DNA of 64,000 bases from Cristatella mucedo (GCA_009760855.2 WPIO01000222.1:62001-126000), one strand, 5' to 3'; positions 34,936 to 47,379 are shown, numbered from the stretch's first letter. Notes: generated by a model from the letters alone, not told the origin. Made by a program: numbers and translations.

Positions 34936-35533
34936 ACCCTCTACGGCCACTTGTTCAAATGCCTGCGAGAGGAGCAGTAGGTGCAAGTTAGTGCTTGGTG
35001 TAATGGCTAACGGTCAGCAATGCTTAATGTAGGGACGGTACTTAGATAGCACATCATATCAAGCTTAGGCTGTGTAGAAATTATATAGGAAATAGAATGG
35101 AACACCACTAAAAACGACGGACCTTTACTCATCCCCAAGCAAATAACGCAGACACTTTTCCTGAAAAGAAAACTTGATAAAACTTTCCAAACAATGATGC
35201 TAATGTTATTTCTTAATTGGAATTTTACCTTTTGTTGCAAGCATTTCAATTTTTTGTAAACCGCTTCCGGGCATGCATTCCAAAGTTGATATATGCTTTT
35301 CAATTACCTTAGTCAATAGGGCTACTAATTACATCTGACAGTATATAATAACCTGAAAACCCATATTAGTTGCTTGCCATTCCTTACATGTATTCCTCCC
35401 TGGAGCCCAGCATTTTTTAAACTACTACGGGTAAGCTTTAGAAATACTTGGATGTCTATGCATTTATCTACGACAATGCCTTTAGGCCCACACTTCATTA
35501 ACATATCGTCTGGCTTTACATTGTGTTTTACAG
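34936..35533. other. upstream region of ubiquitin-like gene 1
   Basis: No gene seen. A 5' untranslated exon must end somewhere upstream because a splice acceptor (TTGTGTTTTACAG) sits 9 bases before the start codon. Confidence 0.4.
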
Positions 35534-35542
35534 GATTATAGA

Positions 35543-37728
35543 ATGCAAATACGCTTCAGAGTATTGTCGTCTGAAGCATTTGAAATGACAGTCCGTGAAA
35601 CAGATTCAATGCAAAAGATTAAAGAAGAAATTCAAAATCGAGAAGGTAATGCAGTGAAACCCCACATCGTTGGTACATTCTGTGTTCTGCTTGGAAATAC
35701 AGTTGAATGAAGCCATCAGGAGATTTTTTCTGCCGATTTATATAAAGAAGGTATGGGAGTGTGTAACATGAACAAAATTGTCGACCAATTGTAGTATAAG
35801 CAGGTAAATTGACAGATCGATATTCTTGATCAAATGAACAGATTTGGGTATGTCTTTTTAGAAGTCACTGAGTTAACCTCATTAGAATTGTTCGGTCTAC
35901 TTATAAATCTCCTGAAATATCGGTAAAGTCACGCTATAGCAAGACTTGAGTCATTTAAAAAGAGGTTAACACCCGTTAGCTCTTCCTAGGCTCTTGCCCC
36001 ATTACTGAGAATCCCTGGTACTCTCTGAACGATAACTTATCCAAATAAAAGCAAATTTATCTACTTATGATTCAATGTGGCATATTCAATGTCCTATGCA
36101 TGATTCAGTCGGCATGCAGCAAGAAATAAATAGTCAATGTCATTTCTGACTTTCCTATTAAAATTGCTTTATCTTGGATATAATGTTAAGGTGAAAATAA
36201 TGCAGATATTAAAGATAATAATCATAATGGTTGTTGGAAGCAAGTGATTTGATAGCAATATGTTGACATCGGTCTCTAGCTAGCTGTGCATTCAATATGA
36301 TTTAGATGAGAAAGTGCTGCAAATGACAAGCTGTTCATTTTACGTCTGCTAAAAATTAGAATTAATTGAACACAAATGTAGGCTGCTTTTCTGTGCTTAG
36401 TGTTGATCAATATATATCTATTTACTGCAATGCTCTTCATACTGTCTCTGCAATGTAAGTAGTTGAACCTCAATTAAGATCGAGTTCAAATAGAATATTT
36501 TGATTGACTTCAAACTTTGATTATTTTATCTACCTAATTAAATCGGAGCTATTCGCCTTTGATTGCCATCAAAACTTAACGTATCACCCAAGTTTATATC
36601 AACCAAAGGCAACATCGGCTTTTGAATGCATCTAAACTTCACCACACAAGCTAAATGAAAATAGTCTCTGTCTCTTTAGTAAATGCCTTAGGTTTGTGTG
36701 TTTCAATAAATAACATTGTGAAGAAATTAAAATGCTACCAAATCCATTTGCTCTGCACTTCTGGTGAAAACCATTGTAATTTAACACAGCAGTAATTTTG
36801 GTTACCATTTGCTTAGGGAGAGAAGATTGCTCAGAAATATGTAGCTTGTTGAATTTTCACTTGATCATTACTTGGTTATTCACAGTTTTAAGACTAGTAT
36901 TCGTTTTTCCTTTATAGGTTAAAAAATTATAAAATAAAATGAGATATTGCACACCATTTTAAAATTAGTTTTAGCGAATATGTTACAATTCTTCTATTAG
37001 GATATTTTCAAACCAAGCTTTCGTTTTTTAAATTTTGCACTGAAATTTCATTTATTGCAAGTTGCTAGCCGTAAGAGTTTTAAAGTGTGATCAGAACGGA
37101 AAAAAAAGCAAAAACTAGCTTTAAACCGGTAGGGATTTCGTTAGCTGTGTTTTTTCCATATTGTCAGTGTGCGGTAGCCCTACGTCAGCAGCCAATAAGT
37201 TGAATGAAGCCATGCAAGAACTAAAAAAGAAGAGATCGTGGCTTTTATTTAGCTCCAAAAGATACCGACCGTTTAACATCGCTTTTGTTTATTCGTTAAC
37301 GTTCGAATTTTTCAGTGATGAAACGAGCAATCTTTATTTTGTGAACCACGTTCTTTTAACTTTTAGGAATTCCACTTGAACATCTATTCCTCCATATAAA
37401 TGGAGTCAACCTTGATGGTGTCGAAAGAGCAGGGATTTTTAAGAATGACACACTGATTCACGTGGAGTTCCGTAATCCATCCATGAGGAGGCTGGAGGTA
37501 TTTTATAAAGAATGTTCTGTAAGATACATAATCAAGCTTGAGGACACCGTTCAAAGTCTCAAACAAAAAATCGCTATTAAAACTGGCGTTCCTGCAGAAA
37601 AGCAACAATTAAGGCTTGTGATACCTGAATTAATAGACGGGTGGCCTATGGAAAGTCAGCTGTTGTTTGCACATTACAATGTATTGAATGATTCTGTGAT
37701 TTTGTTGAAGGAGATTCAAACTGGCTGA
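35543..37728 (+). CDS. double ubiquitin-like protein 1 (two exons, 154 aa)
   Basis: Coding exon 1 is 35543-35645 and exon 2 is 37367-37728, with a 1.7-kb GT/AG intron in phase 1. Exon 1 encodes MQIRFRVLSSEAFEMTVRE and ends in QNREG, aligning with the first 35 residues of ubiquitin (MQIFVKTLTG... DKEG). Exon 2 completes that fold (GIPLEHLFLHINGVNLDGV, LIHVEFR) and adds a second fold from about residue 78 (VRYIIKLEDTVQSLKQKIA, TGVPAEKQQLRL, YNVLNDSVILL). Two tandem folds and 154 residues match ISG15/FAT10-type proteins. It ends KEIQTG with no GlyGly, so conjugation is doubtful unless processed. Function unknown. A splice acceptor right before the ATG indicates an additional 5' non-coding exon. 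Confidence 0.85.
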
Positions 37729-37974
37729 CATTTTGGTTTTGAAATGCAAGATTTGCTGTTATTTTTAAGAATATAGCATTTACCAAAACTTGCGTTCGTG
37801 CTTGCGGTCGCTGGTCGTTTGTCGTTTTCAGTACAAGCGTTGTCCGATAATTTGTTCGGTCCTACCGCTTTAGTTCACCGGCACTGGTCTACTTTACTGC
37901 AGAATTCAAGAAATAGCTGAGAATAGCTCTTATAAACGTCCTTGGTAGTAGGCATGAAGCGACATGTATTTTAT

Positions 37975-39424
37975 AAGTATAGGGATCCTGTGAACTAGGT
38001 ATCCTGTTGGCTAGGGATCCTCTGAGCAAGGGATACCGTTCGCAACGGATCAAGTGCACTAACGATCCTGTAGGCTTGGGATCCTGTGAGCTAAGGATAA
38101 TTTTCGCCAAGCATCCTGTGCACTGGGATCATGTGTGCAAGAGATCATGTAAGCTAGGAATCATGTGAGCCAGGTTCCTGTGAGCCAGGTTCCTGTGCGC
38201 CAGGAATCCTGTGCTTTAGGGACCGCTTTAGGGATCCTGTCAGCTAGGGATCACTTGTGCCTTTTATCTTGTATGCCACGTATCCCATTCGCAAAGGATT
38301 GTGTGCTCTGGGAATACCGTGCGTTAGGTATTCTGGGCGCAAGGGATCCTATGCACTGAATCCTATGCTGTGCATAAGGTATCTTTTCCGCTAGGGATCC
38401 TGTGATCTTGGAATCCTGTGAGCTCGTGATCCTGTTCGATTAGGATCATGTGCACGAGATATCTTGTGTGCTAGGGATCCTGTGAACTAGAAATTTTGTG
38501 AGCCAGTGATCCTGAGTACCAGGTTCCGATACGTCAGGAATCCTGTACACAAGGATCCTGTTTCATTCGGATCCTCTGTGCTAGGGAGGTTCTTTGCCAG
38601 CGGTCTTTTGCACTAGGGATCCTGTGAGCCAGGTACTTTGTGAGCCAGGGATCCTGCATGCCAGGGATCATGTGCCCCAGGGATGCTGTGGGCTAGGGAT
38701 TGTGTGTCCTAGAGATCCTGTGAGTTACGGATCCTGTGCCATAGGGATCCATAAATCTGTGGGCTAAGGATCCTGTATGCGAGGGATCTTGTGGCCTAGG
38801 GATCCATTGAGCTACGGAACCCTTGCGCTTGGGATCTTGTGCGCCAGAGATCCTGTTCGGGAGAGGTGGTTTCGCACTAAGAATCCCAGCATTAGGTAAC
38901 CTGGGAGCAAGGGATCCTATTCGCTAGGGATCTTGTGCGCTAGGGATTATTTGAGCTGGGGATCCTATGAGCCCAGGATCCTGTGCGCTAGGGATCCTAT
39001 GCGCTAGGGATTATGTGAGCTGGAGATCCTATAAGCCCAGGATCCGGTGCTGTGGGGATCCTGTGCGTTCAAGAGCCTGTGAACCAGCTGTCTTTTGCAC
39101 AAGGGATCCTCTGAGTTAGGGATCAAGTGCCCTCGGAATCCTGTGAGCTTGAGATCCTGTCCGCCAGTCATCCTATCAGGGATCCTTTGCGCCATGGATT
39201 CTGTGTGCCGGGTATCATGTGCACTAGGGGTGATGTGCAGTAAAGATCCTGTGTGCTAGGGATATTGTGAGCTAGAGATTCTGTGAGCCCGATAACCTGT
39301 GCACTAAGGATCCTTTGAGCTAGGAATCCCTTGCACCAGGGATCCCGTGTGCCAGTGATGCTGTTCACCATGTGACCATGTGCACTAGAAAACTGTAATT
39401 TAGAAAACCCGTGCGTTAGGGATA
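37975..39424 (-). repeat. 16-bp minisatellite array, reverse block
   Basis: Same monomer as at 13385-27841 but in opposite orientation (CTGTGCGCTAGGGATC on plus). Bounded on the right by the tail of a LINE A copy. The GCAGACTCTCTCCC module of the forward array is not seen here. Confidence 0.97.
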
Positions 39425-40445
39425 ATAATATATTAATAATAATGCACTTGATAAAGCACCCTCAGAGAACTCAATATCTCTCTCTAGGCGATTTACATTT
39501 GCGGTAAGGGGAAACGCGATTGAATAGTGAGTAATATCATGCTTGACAAACGACATGAATAACATAATTAGTGGTGACATGCACAGGATCAGCATGCAAA
39601 TGTGGTTAGTGGCAGCACGCACAGTGTCAACACGCATAAGCACATGAACGACGAATCGCAGGCACCCAATGAGTGCTGTCCTAAATAGGTGTGTTTGTGA
39701 GTTCCTTTATAAGGTAGTCAACTCAAGGGAAGTTCCGTCGCAAGTCGGGAGTGAGTTGCAGGCTTTGATAGCATATGAAATGAATGCACGGTCTCCAAAG
39801 GATTAGAGGTTTGTACCAGGTATTGGCAAACTGTTGAATTGGGATAAGCCGGTGGTACGATGCTTGGCCTGGTGGGGGAGCTGATCTGAGAGATAAGCTG
39901 GAGCGAAAGAATGAACTGACCTAAAAGTGAGCGACAAAATCTTGAAGTCGATCCATTGCTCGACTGGTAGCCAGTGCAGGTCGGCGAGAAGGGGTGTGAT
40001 GTGGCCACTGCGATGCTCACGACAGACAAGCCTAGCAGCTGAGTTTTGCACCGGCTGTTATCGCCTGATTGCACATGCCGGTAAGGCCAGCAACCAGTGA
40101 GTTACAGAAGTCAAGACGGGATGTCACGAATGCATGGACACACTTAGATGTGGTATCCTTATCTAAACAAGCCCTAATTTTAGCAATGTTATGTAGCTGA
40201 AAGTATTCAGACTCGACTGTGAAGCTGATGTGGTCGTCTAACGAGAGGTCACTTTGGAACACGACACCTAGATTTCAAGCTGATTCAACAGGAGATATGC
40301 TGAGAGCCATTTTGGAGCGTCAGTTTTTCCAGTTTCTGAATCACACTAGGTTTTCCGTAGCTAGTAAGTTAATTTTATCATAATTTAGTTTTAGAAAATT
40401 TGCTGCCATTCACGTGTGGATGTCATCAATACGTGCTGAATCAAT
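39425..40445 (-). mobile_element. LINE A copy, 5'-truncated
   Basis: Minus-oriented with ATT tail at 39425-39445, 3' untranslated region and C-terminal coding region ([40 protein letters not shown]). Frame broken several times. 5' end near the WMAANFLKL region. A short piece resembling the minisatellite (ACAGATCCTGTGCGG) follows at about 40489, suggesting insertion into the array. Confidence 0.93.
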
Positions 40446-40576
40446 ACATAGCTGAACTGGTGAACTAGTTTTAGCCTCTTCGCACCTACAGATCCTGTGC
40501 GGACAATAAATCAGCTGCCTCATTAACCGGCTTAAAGACCGTTGGCGACAGAAGCTTTAACTCTGCAGTTTTTAGA

Positions 40577-40862
40577 CTGTGAAACTGGCTTCCACGATTC
40601 CTGGGCAACGACAGCTACTCTCCTACTGCCGAATGCGGTTAGTCACTTCAGCGGTCCAGAGCTGCTAGTTCCACGCTACTCACTACCTCAACTGCTCTCC
40701 CGACTCTGCTATGCCTCCCACTTTCTCTTTGTTGCGTGAGATGAAGTCTGCTAGCTACGGAATGCATACCGAAAGTTGCTTAGGCTGTGAGTTCGCTATA
40801 TAAAAGTCTCCTGTGAAAAACCCACATGGTACTTATGACTTAGTGGAGTTACAGACTGGGAT
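40577..40862 (-). repeat. dispersed copy of the Polinton inverted-repeat arm
   Basis: Matches 9165-9450 closely (CTACTCACTACCTCAACT, CGTGAGATGAAGTC versus CGTGAGACGAAGCC, and a CTATATAAAA versus CTATTTAAAA box). Followed by a TATATATG microsatellite to 40884. Either a fragment of a related virus-like element or a short mobile unit with a TATA box. Confidence 0.75.
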
Positions 40863-40884
40863 ATATATATGTATATATATATAT

Positions 40885-41497
40885 ACCAACGATTAAATCA
40901 CAGCACAAAACTTGAGAACGCATAAGATCTTTCTGAAAACGTTATGCATCTAGCCACATACCCAAGTGAGCAGGAGAAGCGCTCAGTACACACAATGCCT
41001 ATCTGTCAGACATTTTGCAAGAATCTATTTTAGTCGTGCCACCGCTTCTAAATTTCGGAATTTCTTGTAATTGACCAAGGTTTTTGATTTCGTGTGTGCG
41101 ACTTATACTGAGTTAGTATCTATGAGTTCTGGTATGTCCAGCCGTTGGACATCAGGGGCTGACTGTGCCGAGTCTTTTTTTTCGTCGGAGCAATTTCTGT
41201 CTTTGCAAGCTGCTAGCCGCAGGAGGTTTTAAGACCAAGTCCATACGACAATAGAGACGTAAAATAAGTAGGACTCTGATTAGATGAGTGTTTTTTTAAA
41301 TAGCGGTATGCACTGGTGCATTGCCAGAATCTAATAACATTTATGCAGTATCGTCGAAAAAGCAAAAGGAGACATCACTAGTAACATTTAGTTCCTTTAG
41401 ATTATGACAATATAACCGACCTTTCAGGCATAAGCAACTAATCACAATATCAGACGCTGTATTTAATATTCTGATTTTGTTAGTCCAAAGTTTTATG
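40885..41497. other. intron-like DNA upstream of ubiquitin-like pseudogene
   Basis: Has weak similarity (GCAAGCTGCTAGCCGCAGG) to the intron of gene 1 near 37060 (GCAAGTTGCTAGCCGTAAG). No counterpart of coding exon 1 was found. Confidence 0.4.
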
Positions 41498-42030
41498 ACA
41501 TGGAAATGCCATAACAAGAGCATTTCCTTAAACTCAATGGCAATAACAAACACCGATGGCTTTAGGATAGCTACCGTTTTTAAAGGAGCACTCGATTTTC
41601 AACGTAGAGTTTCATGATCCAAGTTCGAGGAGAGCTAGGTGATGTATAGCTAGGTGATATTTTCGAGAAGAGCTAGGTGATATGTTGCTAAGTGATATGT
41701 TCGAAGAGATGTAGGTGATGTATAGCTAGGTGATATGTTCAAGGAGAGCTAGGTGATGTATAGCCATGCGATATGTTCGAGGAGAGCTAGGTGATATGTA
41801 GACAAAGGATTACACAAATCTCCACAAGGCTGGTTGGCATCGTTCGCGGTCTCCAACAAATGACTGCGGCTGCTACTGGGGCTCAAACATAAAAAACTCC
41901 TTAAGGCTTGAGACACCTTGATTAGCAGACTGAAGACTTATGGAAACTCACATTGTGCTTTCAAATGTAAGTATATTAAGTGATTCTGGGATTGCGGTAA
42001 TGAATGAACTTTGAGTGGCTGACATTTCAA
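41498..42030 (+). pseudogene. double ubiquitin-like gene copy 3, degenerate exon 2
   Basis: The start aligns with exon 2 of gene 2 (AAACTCAATGGC, then FKGA and NVEFHDPSSRRAR against MLQVEFRDPSWRRVK). The end at about 41920-42020 aligns with the end of gene 1 exon 2 (ATGGAAACTCACATTGTGC versus ATGGAAAGTCAGCTGTTG; TTAAGTGATTCTGGGATT versus TTGAATGATTCTGTGATT). The middle that would encode the second fold is replaced by a minisatellite and unrelated DNA. Frameshifts and stops make it a pseudogene. Confidence 0.75.
41631..41800 (+). repeat. minisatellite (about 38-bp unit) in pseudogene exon
   Basis: Alternating GAGGAGAGCTAGGTGAT and GTATAGCTAGGTGATATGTT pieces, four to five diverged units, starting right at the SRRAR codons of the exon. 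Confidence 0.9.
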
Positions 42031-43207
42031 ACTCGATAGCAAACTTTTACCGTATAGGTCGTTAAAATTGTTTTAACAATATGCACAGAAATAGCTGTCG
42101 TTTGTAGTTGTGGTGGCCAGCAATACAGAGTCTTTAGGTTATCTGTTCTGTCTTGCACGTTGCAGTATGGCACTGCTTCTTTCCATTGCTGTGGCTTTCA
42201 AATAACATTTACGGTAAAGGAACGAATCTCACTTTAGTCATCTTTCAAATATAGTATATTACTTGTATTAGCCACGCTTGAGGACCATGCTATGTTTAAT
42301 CTTTGGAAACAAAGGCTACGGCAAGCAACCTTTTAATGCCACTGGGAAACCATTCCTGTAAATGAACATTACAATTGTAACAATAAAATCATGTGAATAC
42401 ATGTTAGCTGACAAACTAAAGTGATGTCTCAAGCCGTGGTCAAGATTACAGCCGAGTTTCCGTGTTACTGCATGACAGACTGACTAGGCTAAACCGAACT
42501 GATAACTATTAGCTACTGGTCATTTGCTGTATGGATTGCCACCAAATATTTCGGGATGGGGAGTGCGAAGGCAGACGTGTGACCGAGTCTGTCAGCGTCT
42601 GTTCTAAGCCTACGCTTCTTGATTCCTGATTGGCTCTTGATTGGAACAGGGTTTCCCGAAGCCTGATGCCTAATCCAAACGACCAATAGTGAGTCACCCT
42701 AAAGCACCAGGAGACAGACTGTTTAATGGCAAGTTCCGTTGAGATAATACCATAGAGTTTCCATATGCATACCACATTGACAAACTGGTGGAACCTGTGC
42801 AAATGCATGGAATGAGAAGCTAGGGACGGCCGTCGAAGGATAAGGAAAGTGTGACTTGTAGCTAACAGTGCTTAACGAGCCTCAATAGATGGCTCGCTTT
42901 GAAAACCTTTACTAGGATTCAAACAGATAACGTCTACGGTATAAAAACTGTCAGTCTGTAAATAAAAGTCACACCAGCTCGTTCAGCAGGATAATATACA
43001 ACAGATAGATACAGAGGATCATTTTAAGAGAAAATCACTCCACAATTCTTGCTTGATGCACTTTCTCGATGACGATTTAAGATTGAGAAGCATCTCCATG
43101 TTTTTCAATGTTGTCTATCTCCTTGGAACACTTTTTTTTAGAGGCGGCCTTAAAAGAACCATTCTTCAAAAGGATTACTTGAAGTGAATCTGGCATATTT
43201 GGCTTGC
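42031..43207. other. unassigned DNA
   Basis: No domain or repeat recognised. A minus-strand 99-codon frame at 42509-42808 is not supported. Confidence 0.4.
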
Positions 43208-43275
43208 ACGACAATAATAAAAATAATGCACTTGATAAAGCACCCTAACATAAATCAATTTATTTCTAAAAACTT
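43208..43275 (-). mobile_element. LINE A tail fragment
   Basis: AATAATGCACTTGATAAAGC followed by a degenerate tail; about 70 bp. Confidence 0.7.
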
Positions 43276-45301
43276 TACATTTCGGATCTTCCAGATAGTG
43301 GAAAACAGAGAGCGATCGAAAAGATATGCAGTTTTTAAGGCGGAGGACCTCTTATAACTCACTGATAATTTGTAATTATAAACTGTATAACAACTATGTA
43401 ATTTGATTCCATGATATTTAAGTATGGATGATTTTTCTATGCAATTCATTTGCTCACCCTGAAGATTAAATCAAAGTTGGAAGTAGACGACGGTCACGTG
43501 AAGCACCCCGATCTCGCATTTCTGACAGAACTTTAGAATCGTGAAAGGCATACCGTCAGTCCAGGATGAGCAACCACTCACTGCCGTTGACGGAGTACTA
43601 CAGCTTAAACATGTCTCTAAAACCCTTCTAGACTTTAGAGTGTCGGTGAATGGAAGAATTTGCCCCCAAGTGCGATTGAACTAAGATAAGAGCTGAAGGC
43701 TATCGGCAAATCTTTCGCCAAAAGCTAGCGATGGCTACTGCCACTGTAATTATGTTAAAGCTGCCAACTTTTCTCATCGGAGCCATGGAGTTACAAATGG
43801 CAGGAAATCGCGGACGACGATATGTACCGTGTTTTCTCTGCTGGTATAGCTGATCGATGGATGACTGGGTGAGGCAAGGATGGATCGATTAAACTTCTAA
43901 CCAGGCACGCGTCTGTGCCAATGCCGTGTCAGCAAAGTGTGAAACTTGGTACTAGTGTTGGTATAAAATGTACAAGGCTACAACAGTTCACCTTAGTGTA
44001 ATTCGATTCGAGGCTGGTTTGCAGCAGTGTAAGCACCGGTGCTTGAATTTGACAGGGCTCGACATTTTCCTATCGGTTCAAATTAAGGTTCCCCACAACA
44101 TCGTGGAAGCTCTGTATGGATGTATCACATTGCTATGCTGATAGACTGGGAACTTTTTGTTATATAGTTGCTAACAAAATTCAAATGGCCGAAAGTCGGC
44201 ATCATCAGCAGCCACTATATTTCAGGCCGTATTGTTTTATTAATCCCTAGTGCATGAATGTAACATCGCTGGAATTATTCTTAGCGGTTCAAGTTGACAA
44301 ATCCATCCGCCATTTTTCAAACCATATTGTGTGCTTATGATCGCCGGCAATGAAGTTGACACAGAAACCTATGAAGCTCGATACCACACAAACAGCTTGC
44401 TACATGTCTACAATGACACGACGGTATAATTGACGTTCCACTAGGCTTTTTGTAACATAGGTTCCGCCTCTTGAACCTGTAGGCCGGGTCTTGTAAATTG
44501 AGCGACTTTTCCCCTAAGCAATTACACAGTAACGAAAGAACTAACAGATTTTGGCACGAGTATCTCTAGTTGTAAAGCTTGTGGTGGCTACTGCTACTGT
44601 CGTTACGTAGCCGTGGCCACACGGCTCGTACTTGAGATGCAAGTTAATTCTGCTTTCCTAAACTCATCCTGAAGTGTAGTTTTAATCCTTCAATTCTGAA
44701 CTTTCTCGTTAATTCATGCCACATATTTTCTCGAATTCAACGCTCGGCTGTGATACTTGGGTTAATTCAAAATGCCAATTTGTTTCGGACCTTTTTCAGA
44801 CGGAGTTATACTTTAGTCAGCAGCCTAAAATATTAGTCAGTGCAACTCAGTGTTATGCACAGACTCTTTTGGAACAGGTGGTCCACCCTCATTTTAGCTC
44901 TAGGTTATGTATGCTAGCCCATGATCTGGTCACACTTGCGGTCTCATTCACATTATCCTAGCTTCAACGTGACTATGGTATCTTAAGAAATGCTTGCTGC
45001 TAAATCCTTGCTTTTGTACGCTCAACTGGCACGCTTGTTAGAGGCTGAGATTCAGGCAGCAACCTGAATCTCAGCTACTACGAACAACCGTTGATGTGCA
45101 GTCAATTGTGAAACCATCCGAATGCCTGCTTAGCTCTGTTAATGAAAAAGGAGATGAGGGGACAGAAGCTCAGAAGATGCTACTGCCGATATGACAGTCC
45201 TTCAGGTCAGCCAGTCCACTCACCGAGTATTCATGGTAAGATTCGCATCCAGCTCTTACGTAACGAACGTGCGTAAGTAAATAAAATAAAATGAATATGT
45301 C
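43276..45301. other. unassigned DNA
   Basis: Two kilobases without supported genes. Two diverged pieces (GATGGCTACTGCCACTGT near 43731 and GGTGGCTACTGCTACTGT near 44582) hint at an old duplication. A frame at 44716-44961 shows no domain. Confidence 0.4.
45044..45075. repeat. perfect 13-bp hairpin
   Basis: GCTGAGATTCAGG, a 6-base loop and its exact reverse complement. Confidence 0.9.
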
Positions 45302-45480
45302 CTAGCTGATTTAACGGCCTATTTTAATATAGCGACTGAAGAGCCTTTACGGCTATCGCTACCGCTTGCAGTGGCTATAAAGGATCGCCCACAACAGGAT
45401 TCGAACGAACATCCTCGGGGCCGAGGTCGTGAAAAGCAACAACCTTACCCGTTGAGCCGTAACGGCGTTGCCAATCTCTG
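45302..45480 (-). mobile_element. tRNA-derived SINE (family 2), most complete copy
   Basis: On minus: head ACGGCTCAACGGGTAAGG (A-box region), GGTTGTTGCTTTTCACGACC, B box GTTCGAATCC, then the body with GATAGCCGTAAAGGCTCTT and end CAGCTAG. The best preserved member in the window. Confidence 0.85.
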
Positions 45481-45989
45481 GTGATTAACCAACTAAAACC
45501 ACTAGAGGGTATGCAGACTGCGTAGTCCCGCCACTATATATTTTGAAAAACACAATGCTAGAAAGCTAGAGAGATAAAAACTGTAAGAGAGGTAAAAAAC
45601 ATGCAATTTTTATTAAATCGGGTTCGACAAGTATTTACAACTTGAAACTGAGTTTAAAACACTACTAACAGGCTAGCAAAATGAATCATTGCAAACAAGT
45701 TCCAGCCGTATCCACCACAGCCACGGTGCCGAAATCAAGGTTCGTTTCTTTTTTATGCCCTTATACCCCAAAGTGCTGAGCTTACTCTAGCATAGTGGTA
45801 GCAGGACCCGCGAACCACACAGTATTCACCCCGCGGACGGTCGCAACTAAATTAAAAAGTAAGAGCGTAACGTAATGCAAATCAGGAGCCGGAGCAAGAG
45901 CAGCACCAGCAGCTTTTAAAAAAATTTTTCTTTAAGATTTCCGGTATATTATGCGTGCAATCACACGTGGCTTGCTACAGTCTTGTTCA
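45481..45989. other. unassigned DNA
   Basis: Nothing supported. Confidence 0.4.
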
Positions 45990-46280
45990 CAAGCTTCACA
46001 GCGACTCGTACGATTATATATATTTGCATGACGGTGGCTCGTAGATTTTACTGAGTCGCTGGACTTGGGACGCCCTGCCAGCAATTACCGCGCGACAGAC
46101 AGGACTTTGCTTCTTTTAAGCGACATTGGTCAAGCTCACTTTTGGCGTACTGGCCATATCGTAAGTACGACGGTAATCTCGTTCTGTGAGAAAGCCGTAC
46201 ATCCTAGCAATTGTTACGTTGTTTCGTGGTGGCTATTTCAATGACGGTTCTCTGCTCACAGCCAGTCACTTACCATGTAT
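45990..46280 (+). repeat. dispersed repeat R2, copy 2
   Basis: See copy at 30860-31130; preserved pieces include AAGCGACATT and TCGTAAGTA. Confidence 0.5.
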
Positions 46281-47025
46281 GTTCCTACTACTAGGGTAGA
46301 CTTTTATGAAGCCTACATTATTAAGAAGAAATAATACTCGGGAAAACCGAACGCGAGATTAGTCGATTAAACCATACTGACTCCAAGCCGAATCTCCTCG
46401 GCGTAGGCCTTAAGCAAGCGTGATAAAAGAGCAGCCCGTTTACGTTCGTGCGTACGTACGTTCGTGCAGGTCTTTCTCTAAGTCTGAAAGTCTTAAAGTC
46501 AGAATTGCTAAGTGGGGATCGCTGCTCAGGAGAGTTTATATACCTTTTTAGAAGCCTTAGCGGCTTTTGGTAATTCATACGGGTAATTCATACGCCCGAG
46601 ACTTCTACTAGTGCAACAGAAAATGTTGGAAGCATTGCTGATTCAGAATAGCAGCCAAGGTAAGGCATAGCATAAAATTTGCCGCTAATTACGACTAGAA
46701 GAATTTACTTTTACTTTTACTTTTATACTTTTACTTTTAAATAATACTTTTGCTAGCAGGAGAGTGGACATATTTGCGTAGTTGCTGTCGAAGTAAGTAC
46801 CACAGTCGCTTACTTGAGTACCGTTTAACCCCCCTCTATCGTGTCCTTGACTGCATCCAAGATACGTAGCCAACAAAAGTTAAAACTTCTGCTAGGTTCT
46901 AAGATATTCGCTTGTATGTTTATCGTAGGTACTACTAAAAACTGGTTATCCGGACTTTTTAAAAGGTTAAAGAAATTTGCGGTGCACTCAAAGCTAATTG
47001 TAGCTAACCATCTCGATAGTTACTT
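46281..47025. other. unassigned DNA
   Basis: TTTTAC-type short repeat near 46708-46740; no gene supported. Confidence 0.4.
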
Positions 47026-47379
47026 ATGTTTAAGCATGTTGCGATAAAACTAACTGACAAATGCCAGAAAGTTAGTGACTTGTCTAAGCAACTGAAGAAA
47101 CATAGCAGGTTATCAATAGCATATCGTCTACAACACTTCGGCAAAACACAGTACCCTTTCCAAATATTGGTTTACCAGCAGCGCCCTATCTGTCCCTTAC
47201 AGGTTGGTGTAGTAGCAGCACGAGCCCACGAATCTGACATCCTTCCATCTCTAGTGGCCTGTCCTACCTATGTGACTAAGTGGCTTATTGCATTCAAAAT
47301 GTCAGTTGTAATGCATTTACCGCTTTCAACGCCTGTATATGTATTCGTGCCATCTTATTCTATTCCTAAATTTTCTTAA
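47026..47379 (+). CDS. unrecognised ORF, 117 aa
   Basis: ATG-initiated and open, basic N-terminal half (LSKQLKKHSRLSIAYRLQ), Val/Pro-rich end. No domain or neighbour gives a function. May be chance. Confidence 0.15.
   Translation: MFKHVAIKLTDKCQKVSDLSKQLKKHSRLSIAYRLQHFGKTQYPFQILVYQQRPICPLQVGVVAARAHESDILPSLVACPTYVTKWLIAFKMSVVMHLPLSTPVYVFVPSYSIPKFS

Noticed and set aside
37161-37379. 72-codon frame upstream of UBL exon 2
   Set aside because: It lies in the intron, runs across the acceptor and is in a different frame from the ubiquitin fold.
13385-39424. Centromere
   Set aside because: Tandem repeats alone do not show centromere function; no chromatin data, and the array is interrupted and only about 14 kb.
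42509-42808. 99-codon minus-strand frame
   Set aside because: No recognisable family, no neighbouring element on the same strand, likely chance.
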